Below the pieces are notes generated by a model that was given only the letters and a program-made list of their open reading frames with translations, made no database searches and was not told the DNA's origin. A stretch of DNA of 64,000 nt from Carnegiea gigantea (Eukaryota > Streptophyta > Magnoliopsida > Caryophyllales > Cactaceae), in NCBI GenBank assembly GCA_029747015.1, contig JAKOGI010000430.1:45001-109000 (forward strand), written 5' to 3'. The position numbers were made by a program, and so were the translations under genes. Below are positions 11,314-21,801 of the stretch, one piece after another. The first letter of the stretch is position 1. Each line of letters begins with the position of its first letter.

Positions 11314-12623
11314 TAGTTTTAAGTAATGTTTGTTTGATGTTTCTTATTTCAAACATATGCTGGCCAGCAATATTACAGCTACTTCATGCCTTGATATATG
11401 CGATGTACAACATGAATCTCTACGTGGGTTTATAATCTGTATAGTTGAAAACGGTAAATTTGAACTATTTTTTTCAGCTTAAATTGTAGCGAACTAAAGC
11501 AAAATACCTCTCTAAACTTTCTCCGCTCCGGTTCTATGGAGTGGTATATAGTCTACAATTTTTTTAAATTTATGGTCTAACGGCCCCAATCATTTTATAA
11601 TTTTGCAATTTAAGGATAAGCTTGCTACATTAAACCCCCCCCCCCAAAACATCCCACCAGGTGGCGGAATTTTGGAGTATTGGATTCGGATTCGGATTTG
11701 GAACATGAATTTCTAGATAATGGACATGGAGGGGCATTTAACTTAGACATAAGATAATTCTTGTTGGTTTCTTGAGAGTAGAGAACGTAAGAGATATGAT
11801 TGTGCAAATAGCTTTGTAGAAAATGGCGCTAGGATTGTCAAAAATATTAGTCAAACTTGACCATGACGTTGTTGGGGTGTCAACTCTCTGAGACCATCAT
11901 TTTATTTTATTGTAAATGAGGAACAAGTGTCCATTGTAATCTCATCTATCTATATAACTATATATAAAATTAAGTGATTTGACATATTTTTGTCAAGTAT
12001 CATAAATTTATTAGTTATGATATAAATTACTATTTGTATTCATTTTGTTTTTTTATCATGCATACAACTCTTTTTAAATTTTTTGTTTTTTACACTTCTT
12101 AACACCTTTTATTTTATGCTCAATCAATTACTTAGAAATATTATTAATAAACATCTATTAGCATATGTACATGCATAATCCTAACAAAAAACAGTATATA
12201 CAAAAGTTATTTAACTAATAAAATAATTTTTAATGATGAAAACAATAGTGTCGATTAAATATAATTTTGAGCATTCGCATGTTACTTGATTCAACCCTTG
12301 CATCGTGAGAGGTATAGTTCTAGTAGACATTAATACTAACATGCTTACTTGAGATGAAATGTAAAGTTTGAGTAAAGTCGATAGACGAGTTTCCAAATGC
12401 AACCGCCACTATAATTTTCAGGGGCGGATCCCTGTGTAAGTCAGGGGTGTCCATGGACCCCTAAACCCAAAAAAAATTAATGAACTATTTTAAAGGGGTT
12501 AAAAGTAATGCATGTGGACACCCCAAAAAGCTCAAAAACTCTTGGGTATCTATGCATCATTGGTAACCAGTAGGCCAATAATCCAACATTTCTTATTTTT
12601 TAATAAAAAATAGTAGCCACAAC
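11314..12623. other. Gene-free DNA with a possible hAT terminus at 12420
   Basis: No coding signal. A C11 tract lies at 11635-11645. At 12419-12560 there is CAGGGGCGGATCC, resembling a hAT terminus, followed by an inverted-repeat-like pair (GGGGTGTCCATGG and GTGGACACCCC). No partner terminus was found. Confidence 0.35.
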
Positions 12624-13212
12624 TAGAGTTGAAAAAAGCTTACCCGATACGATTATCGATGCGAAACCGACATGAAGTCAAGTGGGTTTGGATATAAATT
12701 TTCGATTCGTTTAATTAAATGGGTTGACACATTCAATCTGTTTAATTAAACGGGTTAGATTCAGGTCGACATTCTTGACACGAAAAAGCACCTATTTAAC
12801 TCGTTTAATTAAACGAGTTAAATAAGTCAACTTATTTTTTCATTTGCTATTTATCTATTTACTTTTTATTAGATAATTATGAATATAAAATTTTTTAAAA
12901 ATTGTGAATTATGACGAATCAGGGGAATTTTAAAGAGTAATTATTTAATGTGATATGTAAACTTGATTTTTAATACTATAATTACGTATTAGTTGAAAAT
13001 GTTAAATACGTAAATAGTAATTATGCGACTGAACTTGACCTGTTTATCTTAAACGGGTTAAGCGGGTCAACCCGTTTAAAAATTAAATGGGTATAGGTCA
13101 AGGTTTTTCAACCGCTTAATAAACAGGTTAGGTTCAGGTTGAAAAATTCTCAACCCGTTTAAGTTCGACACGAACACGAATCCAACCTGATACGACCTAT
13201 TATTCATCTCTA
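12624..13212. mobile_element. hAT-type MITE, copy 1 (about 589 bp)
   Basis: Ends are TAGAGTTGA and, on the reverse strand, TAGAGATGA. The flanking 8-mers GCCACAAC (12616-12623) and GATACAAC (13213-13220) agree at six of eight positions, fitting an old 8-bp hAT duplication. The interior has repeated TTTAATTAAACGGGTT and AACCCGTTTAA words. The same layout, including the phrase GTACAGGTCAAGG/GTATAGGTCAAGG near the right end, occurs in the better-preserved copy at 23125-23732. Confidence 0.75.
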
Positions 13213-14784
13213 GATACAACTATAAAGAACTTTGAAAAAAAGTAATAAATTTATTGCCTTATATCTACTTTCACTTAAAAGCAGGAGCAAAGCGACCTAA
13301 AAATTTAGAATTCTTTTGAGATTCTCTCTCTCCCCCCCCCCCCCCCCTCTTACTGTCTCTCTCTATTCAATTATGGGGATAGCACTCACACAATAAATTG
13401 CAGAGGAAAAGGGAGGTGGAAATCACCATTGTTGAAGTCTAAATTTTGAAGAACCGTCGTCAACCACCAGATCCGCCCTACACTGACTGACAGCCACGAC
13501 CATGACGATCGCTTGGCACGAGTCCACGATGGCGCGACCTATGCGACGCCATCTCCGCCGGCTAGCCCACTTACCATCCTTTTCCATGGTCCACGACGTT
13601 CACTTAATGGTTAGGATTTGATTTTTCAAAAACTTAATTTAATGTCATGTTTTGGTTGTAACGTTGGAGTTCCCGCATCCCCTGGTCCTTCATTTTCCTT
13701 AACTGCAGCATCCTTTGTCGTCTGTGCCACCAGACCAGCCCATCTTTCTAAGTGTCTAGTGTGACTGCGTGAGTCGTCTCCATTTTCTCTGTTCTCCAAG
13801 TCACATTCCTGTGAATTTGAGTTTAATGGTTATGTGGTTTTGCAATTGCTTGGTTTTGTTCTGGTATGGATGTTCAAATTGCTTGGTCAATGGTTGTGCG
13901 CTCCTGTAGTTGCTTTATTGTTTGCTAAATAATTTATTAATTTTTGATCTGTTATGGAGAATTGGGGATGTTATATTGGTATGAAAGCTTGCTGTCTTCC
14001 AATGTATTAGGTAATTGTAGATGTAAACTAGTCAATATTGTAATATTTGGTGTATTATTAAAATTTTATTTTCTCGTATATATAATTATAAATGTGTGTA
14101 TAAAAAATAGTTATTAATATTAGTAAGTGAACACTTCTAATATAATTTTCACGACTCTTAACTGATAATTTTTACATGAAATTGTTGCACTTGAATACCA
14201 CTTCTCGTTTTGACCAATCTAGACATGTCTATCATGCAGGTTTGTTGGCGGCGGTAGTTTGCATTGAGACCAAGTGCTAACAACAACTCAAAGCCCTTAT
14301 TTGAGGGGGAAAAAAAAATTGTCATAATCAAAACAGAATAACTCTTGAAAATGTTGCAAAATTTTGACACATCAAATTATCTAATTCGATATCTAACAAA
14401 ACGGAAACACGGGTTAATTCCACTAACTAATTTTCTAGCTATGGGAAGAAACAACAAAGCAGAAAAAAGGAGCTAGTAAATGTCAATATGCTAAGACATT
14501 GATTGCGGTGAATGACATATGATGATATAAAAAATGCAGTCGAAAAAGAATCTTGTGATTCCCCCCCCCCCCTTAAGCGGAATGAATAAAACATTATCAA
14601 ATGCATAATATAATTAAGTTTTAAGGCTCCATATTAATGGATATTTTCTAGAAAATATATGCTTAAAAATCGAATTGGGTCCTTGTTGCCCTTGCTTTTA
14701 ATATAACAATCTCAACTTGGCCAATATTCTTTCTACTTTCTGTTTTTCAGGGTGAATTTTAAATGAGATGAAAAAGAAGAATCT
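13213..14784. other. Gene-free DNA with a GC-richer patch
   Basis: A C16 tract lies at 13332-13347 and a C12 tract at 14561-14572. About 13440-13770 is much GC-richer than its surroundings and contains many CG dinucleotides. No frame gives a recognisable protein. It could be a leader from a lost gene or transposon. Confidence 0.4.
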
Positions 14785-16030
14785 ATACTATTATAATAGT
14801 AATATTTAAAAAACTCCAGAATAGTGCAATGAGAGTAATTTACGGGACTTGGTGTAATCTTAAATATAAAAATTATTTGTGCATTAAATCTAAGCCGTCG
14901 ATTTTAAAATTAAGATGTCTCTTCTTTTTATTTAAAAAGTCCCTCAGGATTTTGGATATACATGATAAAAGATAGATGACAATCCAATTGTCTAGAGAAA
15001 AAAATTAAGCAGTTACATTTATTTATAAATCTAAATTGTAGATTTTAGTTTTAAAAAAACTCACCTTATCGAAGTAAAATACCTATTTATAATTTTTATT
15101 TTTGAAAAAATCACTCATAATTTCGGTTATACCTATAATATTGTAATAGTAATATTTACGAAATCCTAGAATGGTACAACGAGAGTGATTTGCAGGATTT
15201 GGTGTAATCTTAATCATAAAAATTATTTATCTATTAAATCTAAGCCGTCGATTTTAAAGTTAACATATCTCTTTATTTTATTTTAAAAATCTCTCATAAT
15301 TTCATATATGCATGACAAAAGATAGATGATAATCTAATTATCTAGCAAAATATTAGACAATTATATTTATTTATTAAATCTAACATGTAGATTTTAATCT
15401 TATAATTCCATTATCTAAAAAAATTCAAGCTGTTAAAAAAAGCGTTAATCTCAAGAAAACCTAAAATGCTAGCTACAATGGGAGTAATTTCTAGAATTTG
15501 ATGTAATCTCAGCCATAAACATTAGTTAATTATATTTAGTTATTAAATCTAAACCGTAGATTTTAGTTTTAAAAAATCACCTTATCTAAGTAAAACATCC
15601 ATTTATAATTTTTATTTTTTAAAAAAATCACTCATAATTTTAGTTATATTTGATAAATGATACATGATAATTTTATTGTCTGAAAAAATTCAAGCAGTTA
15701 AAAAAGGTGATAATTTTTGAAAATACCTAAAATGCTAGGTACAGCAGGAGTGATTTGTAAGATTTAATATAATTTTATCCATAAAAATAAGTCATCTATT
15801 AAATCTAAACCTTCAATTTTGTATCTAATCTATCTATCTATCTACACTATATTAATAACAATATTTCAAAAAGCCCTAAAATACTAACACGATAGTAATT
15901 TGTAGGATTTGGTGTAATCTTACTCACAAATATCATCAACTTATTAAATCCAAACCCTTGATTTTAAAGTTTAAAAAATAAGTTTGTAATTGTTGTCTAT
16001 CTCCAAACAAAATACTGCTTTTTGTTTAAA
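14785..16030 (+). repeat. Array of about five diverged repeat units
   Basis: A core of GGATTTGGTGTAATCTTA followed by (C)ATAAA, then TTAAATCTAAGCCGTCGATT, recurs near 14849, 15198, 15496, 15758 and 15907 with irregular spacing. Several units start with a TATAATAGTAATATTTA-like phrase. This looks like a decayed tandem or nested insertion cluster. A Helitron-like origin is possible because the array starts TCTATACTATTATAATAG, but no CTRR hairpin end could be assigned. Confidence 0.6.
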
Positions 16031-18020
16031 TTTATAAAAACAAAACTTAGGGGAGTTAACTACATACTCCCCATATTTTCTCGATTATACGTGATACGTG
16101 AATGTTGAGGCTTTAGATACTTTCGGTACACATATCTTTCTCTCATCAAAGCGTGCACGCACACACATACCCTCTGTCTCTTTCCCCTCTCTCTGTGTAT
16201 AGGAAATTGATTTCTTCAATTTATTTTGGAAATCACTTCTCTAATATTCCTTCTTCCCTAATTTTCTTTGATAGTCACCCTTTAATTATTTACTAGATGA
16301 ATTTTTCAAAATCTTTTAGCTAATTTGTTTAGGGATTTGTGTGATATATAGGTGCAAAGAAAAAAGGAAAACACACGCAATATTCATGAAGCAATAGAGG
16401 TATGCAAAGATTAGAAGAACATATGAAAATCTCTTTCTTTTTCTTTTGCTTTCAGTTCCTGGGATTGAATCTACCATCATTGTGTGATGTTGTGATTGCT
16501 TCTGCTTCAGTTCGTTTATTAATTTTAATTTTGTGCTTGCTGAATTTTTGTTACGATTAGCAATTCTTTTATAGTTGTATCTTATTGAAGTTTCAGATTT
16601 TTTTTAACTTCTTTTTATTTTTTAAGGTGTAAGAATAACAAATAGGATAGTCGCAATAATGGAATTTTGGAGGAGAATGGTTAATTTATGAAGCCAGAGA
16701 TTTTGAGAGGAGGCATGACAAATTGATAATACGGTGTATTGATTTAGAAGGGGCAATCGGCTTCAAAAAATTTAATTTTAGTTAGAAGGTATTTCTACCC
16801 TAAGGGGGCATTGATGGATTCATTCCGAGTTTTGAGCTCCATTTTGTCTTTTCTTTTTAGAGGAACTAGTTGTAGAGCATGTTTAACATGATGACACTGA
16901 ATTAAGGATTTTGGGAGTCAATACTTGTGGAAGGACATGAAGCATTACAAATAAGTATCCTTCAAAGACTTAGATGAATATTTCAATCAACTAGGAAGAG
17001 AAAAAAAGACAAATAAAGAAATATAATCTATTTTTAGAAAATGATGCCTTCATCTTAGTATAAAATGCTATCTCTTTTAAAATAGTATTGTGAAAAACCT
17101 AAATAATGAATTTTAATGGCAGATATAGTTTAGTATTTAATGAAAGAGAATAAACTTTATACTATAATTCTTACTATTGTTGACAAATTTTCAAGAGATA
17201 ATACATTTGTTCGCTATATTTTTAAAAAATTCATTTCATGCATAACATAAAAATAAATATGTTATGAACAAAGTTTATCATGACCTCCCCAACAAAAAGT
17301 TTGTACTTTCAGTGAGATAAAAATATGGAGGTTGGGGCATGGCAATATTGTCAAAATTTAATTCTTAAATAGAGAATAACAATTGAATAGGATATATCTG
17401 CACCAATAAAAGCATGATTGAACAAAGTATTTAAAGTGGTTATTTAATCAAAGTAATTTAGGCCTTAGGGAGCCTACATTTGACCATTGATGAAGAACTT
17501 TAAATTTGTTAATTATTTAATCCATTACTGAAAATTAGTGGGGAAGAATTAATTCTAAGTACCTTTATTATACTAATTAGATATTGTGTAGGAGAGCAGC
17601 AGGATGTGTGCATTTTTTTATGTGGATTAATTTTTTTTCTCAATTATTTCATGCACTTCAATTAAAAATATAGTATATTTACTACATGTTATAACTCCTA
17701 TTTTGTTATTATTTTCTTTTATATGTCCTTATAGAACAGTAATCCTTCTTTAGGCCCCATTATGCCTCTTTTTAATACCATAGATTTTTTATGTACTTTG
17801 ATGCTAATTTTAGGTCCTTATTGGACAGTAACTAAAAATAATAGGCACTTTTAAAGTACTTAACTTGGGATTTAGGGAGAGTGGGATTTGACTGAGAAGG
17901 GGGAATAATTTTATTTTTTAATTTGGATGTAGTTTTTTTTATTTGTTTAGATTTTGTTTTTCAATAAGTGGTTTATGATTTTGGTTCATGCTTTTTGTTT
18001 TTATTTTGAGTTTATATTTA
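16031..18020. other. Gene-free AT-rich DNA
   Basis: No frame, splice pattern or repeat that I can support. A CT-rich patch at about 16140-16200 recalls a plant leader but no following coding exon is visible. Confidence 0.4.
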
Positions 18021-18254
18021 GGGTCTACTCTTTTTGTGGGTAAATTAGGGAGGGTAAGAGGATGAAGTGGATTGAAGTAAGCTGAAGTGGGTTGAAGTGG
18101 TTGAAGTAAATTGATTTTTTTATGTGATAAATTGAACTTGATTAAAATAGTGAAAGTGGATTGAAGTGGGTTGAAGTAGGTTGAACTGGGTTGAACTGGG
18201 TTGAACTGGGTTGAGATTGATATTTTGGAATTTACCCACAAGAAGAATAGGCCC
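18021..18254. mobile_element. Tourist-like MITE with TTGAAGTGGG repeats, copy 1
   Basis: The left end GGGTCTACTCTTTTTGTGGG and the reverse complement of the right end (GGGGCCTATTCTTCTTGTGG) are clearly inverted copies. The interior contains many TTGAAGTGGG or TTGAACTGGG units around 18060-18215. The left flank is TTA; the right flank is TAT, so the duplication is imperfect. A larger copy of the same family lies at 62699-63456. Confidence 0.7.
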
Positions 18255-18450
18255 CTATATATCAAGCTTTCCCCTGTTAAGTGGTTTGTAATTGATATTG
18301 CTATTGTTCCTCAGTGTTTGACTCTTTACTAAACTAAAAGGATTTTCTCTAATGAGGATGCATATTATAACATGGATTGTAACTTCCAAGAGGATGCAAT
18401 AATGTTGGTATTTTATTTGACTTAATTCAAAATATCATTGGATTGATTAC

Positions 18451-18553
18451 TAATGGTGTACAGAGGACAATAATGTAATTTTTGTACTCTCTGAATATTA
18501 TATATGCACCGTCAGGCTCCCTAATTGGGGCAGAGCCTTGACTTACATTCACA
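18451..18553 (+). repeat. Left LTR of the copia element
   Basis: About 103 bp. The first bases TAATGGTGTACA correspond to TGTAATAGTGTACA in the right LTR, so two bases near the edge are lost. It contains the TATA-like TTATATATGCACC expected to drive transcription from so small an LTR. It ends TTCACA, followed immediately by the primer-binding site. Confidence 0.88.
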
Positions 18554-18706
18554 TGGTATCATAACAATGATTCCTGACCTAATTTTTTTGTTTTCTTCCT
18601 CCTCAAGAAAATTCAATCGAGCTTTTCTCTCTCCTCACCGAAACCCTAATCCCTCCTCCACCACTGCCTCTCTTGATGCCCTTCCCTCCATCGCTGCACC
18701 ACTGCC

Positions 18707-20160
18707 ATGAGTACTGAGGCGTCTACCCCGGTTAGCCCTCTATCTCGTTCCGGCATCTCCACCGACAGCTCTTCTCCTCTTAACTCTCATCCTGTCAAGG
18801 CTCTTGTTTTGGTGACTGCTTTCCGGCCCTTCCCACCGCCACCGTTGACGCTGCCGCATGTCGGCCCTGCACTGCGGCTGCCTGTTCTGTCCAACCCTGC
18901 TATGTCATATTTTGGGCTGTTCTCTGGTGTTGGCCTCTCTTACTCCTCGGCCGTGCCTTCGGTTTCGTGGCCCTCGGCGACCCCGACTCATGCTCTGTTC
19001 TCCACTGTCCAACACAGCTTAGCTTCTGGTGGTTTCGAGACTTCTCTGCCATCCCAGACAGGGGATCTTCATCTCGGTAACCCTCCTCCCATGGCTAACA
19101 TCTCACTTGCCTCCTATTCACCCGAGTATCTTTTCTATTAATATCAAAAAATTTGTTACCATTGTTCTAACTACTATTGAGAACTTCTTATCGTGGCGCA
19201 CTTAGTTCATTGCTTTTCTTATGACTTAATAGCTCAGTGGTTTTTTTAATGGTATGATCAATACTCCTCCTTCCTATATACTTGATTTTAATGGAGAACA
19301 GCATCCGAATCCGTCCTATTCTATTTGGTTGCATTTGGATCAACTAATCCGATCTTGGTTATTTGCTACAGTTTCACCTGAACTATTAACTGAGGTCCAT
19401 GACTTGATTCATTCTAAACAAATTTGGGACTGTCTGTCACATCGTTTTAATACTGCCAGCCTTGCCCGTGCCATGGATCTATGTCGTACCCTATCTACTT
19501 TGTCTAAAGATCCTAAACAAAGCATGGAGGACTATTTACGAGGTATTAAACATAGTGCAGACTCTCTTGCTTCCATTCGCACTCCGGTTCCGGACCTTGA
19601 ACTTGTTCAACTTACTTTGAATGGTCTCGATGAGGATTATCACAACTTGGTTACCACTCTCTCTTATGGAACCAATTTACTCACTTTTGATGATCTTCGC
19701 TCTAAACTCATTCACTATGAGCAGCGACTTCAGTTTCTGAAATCAAAGGAGTGGTTTCAAGTTCATCATCCTGCGTTGGCTACGACAGTTTCTTCTTCCG
19801 AGTTCGGTAAAGCTACTCCGTCCTCAAATCGTGGTAACGGGTCTGATGGTAATAAAAATCGAGAACGAAACAACATCTGTAAAGGTAACAAGTAACAAGG
19901 GGGCGGAAATTGTAGTTTAAATCAAAATCACCAGCAATCCGCCAGCAGGAGTGTACCTACAGGGATTGGTTATGGTAATACTATTTTTTCATGGTCTAGT
20001 GTTCACTGTTCATCTTCTTCTCGTACTAACCGTGTCTTTGCAGGTAACAATTCGTCTGAAGGGGTCTTAAGTTCTCATCCTAACACTGTTTGCCAAATTT
20101 GCTTCGCACCAGGTCATACAGCTGTAGGTTGCCCACAGCGCTACACTCCTTCCTAACCTA
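18707..20160 (+). pseudogene. Copia gag (UBN2-type) with zinc knuckle, broken
   Basis: Reading starts at ATG 18707 with a Pro/Ser-rich segment to about 19141, is interrupted (TAA at 19139 and more up to 19250), and resumes at 19254-19895 with the nucleocapsid-type core: YSIWLHLDQLIRSWLFATV, HDLIHSKQIWDCLSHRF, and DYLRGIKHSADSLAS, the UBN2/Retrotran_gag pattern of Ale-type copia. A stop at 19893 precedes a Gly/Asn-rich part and the CCHC knuckle CQICFAPGHTAVGC at about 20094-20135. The gag protein would coat the RNA; here it is not expressible as one chain. Confidence 0.8.
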
Positions 20161-21500
20161 ATTTTGTCCCTGCTTTTGCCACTTTCAATCCGATTGACGC
20201 CAACGAATCACTTTGGTATCCTGATTCAACTGTCGCTTCCCATATTACTCCTACTGAAGGTAATGTACTCTGTAAAACTCTTTACGCTGGCAATGATAAA
20301 GTTCAAGTTGGGAATGGTTCTCTTCTCCCAATTAAACATGTTGGTTCGCTTAATATTCCTACAGTCACTAAGTCTCTTGCCCTGAAAAATGTTATGCATG
20401 TTCCTACATTAAGACACAATTTTCTGTCTGTCAAGCAACTTTGCCAAGATAACAATTGCATTGTTGTATTTGACGACTCGTCTGTTTGTGTCAAGGATAA
20501 AATCTCGGGTAAAGTTCTACTGCATGCTTCCTCAACTGGCAATGTCTACCTTCTAGCTGTTCCTGGTTCTTCCCCCTCAGCCCTTGCTGCTCTTATTGAC
20601 CCTGCGACTACCTCGCATCATCGACTTGGCCATTGTGAAGTTAGGATTTTAAATTTTCTTAGAACTAAGAATTTAATTTCTTTTCCAAATATATTTCATG
20701 ATTCATGTAATTCTTGTCGACTTGCTAAATCGCATCGATTACCTTTTCAATCAGTGGAACATTGTTGTTGCAAGCCTTTGGAATTAATACATTCTGATTT
20801 GTGGCAATCTCCTGTTCTTTCTAATCATGTTTTCAGTATTACGTTTGTTTTGTGGATGATTTTTCTCGTTACACTTGGATTTATCCACTCAAATGCAAAT
20901 CTGATTTTCTACACACTTTTTGTGCTTTTCAAAAGTTGGTGGAAAATCTATTTGACACCAAAATTAAAATGTTCCAAAGTGATGGTGGGCATGAATTTGA
21001 TAATACTTCTCTTGGTGCTTATTTTTTAGAACATGGAATTTATTTTCGAAAATCTTGTCCTGAAACTCAATCTCAAAATGGCGTTGCTGAACGCAAATAT
21101 CGTCATCTCAATGGGATTGCTCGTGCTCTTCTTATTGAGGCTCATATGCCTGCCACTTTTTGGGTTGATGCTGTTCAAACTGCTATTTTTGCTGCTAATA
21201 GGCTTCCCACACCTAATCTTCAAGGTCAATCTCCTTTTGAAAAATTGTTTTAAAAATCACCTGATTACAGTTTTCTCAAAACAATTGGCTGTGCCTGTTA
21301 TCCCAATTTTTCAGCTACTTCTACTAATAAATTAGCCACAAGATCCGCTAGATGTATTTTTCTTGGTTATGCCCCCCATTACAAAGGATACAAGTGTCTC
21401 GATCCTCTCCAGGGTCGGATTTTTATAAGTCGGCATGTTATATTTCATGAACATGAATTTCCTTATTTGGAATTTTCTAACCTACCCAACTTCACAATTT
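20161..21500 (+). pseudogene. Copia protease and integrase, broken
   Basis: After the knuckle the frame reads FVPAFATFNPIDANESLWYP and DSTVASH, the protease site, where the usual Asp-Ser-Gly is Asp-Ser-Thr. Then NVMHVPTLRHNFLSVKQLCQ and the pre-integrase HHRLGH, a CNSC zinc site, and the integrase core with catalytic Asp in HSDLW, FVDDFSRYTWIYPL, second Asp in QSDGGHEF and Glu in NGVAERK (about 20790-21095), then TFWVDAVQTA. A frame change near 20830 and a TAA at 21250 interrupt it. The C-terminal GKR-like part (CIFLGYAPHYKGYKCLDP) follows to about 21420. Confidence 0.85.
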
Positions 21501-21801
21501 TCGGGCTGATCATCCTTCCCCCACTTGTCTTCTTCAGCTATCTCGCCCTACTTCTACCCTTGGCCAAGCCTTGTGACCGTTCTGCATTGTCCCAGTCCAG
21601 CAGCCCGTTTCCTCCATCCAATTCGGGCCCCCTTCCGCTCAGCTCCACCAAGCCCATTCCGTGTCTGGCCCAGTCCCCGCTTCGGTCCAGGTTATGTTTC
21701 TCCCCTCCCCTTTGCCGTCTCCTGCTACTGTTTCACCCACTGTTGGGCTGTCCAATTCACCCCCTCGGTCCAGCCCACTACCTACGTGCTGATTCCCCCC
21801 C

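Noticed and set aside
17939..18265. Minus-strand frame with periodic FNPLQPT-type residues
   Set aside because: It is the translation of the TTGAAGTGGG MITE repeats; the same artefact appears at 63256-63657.
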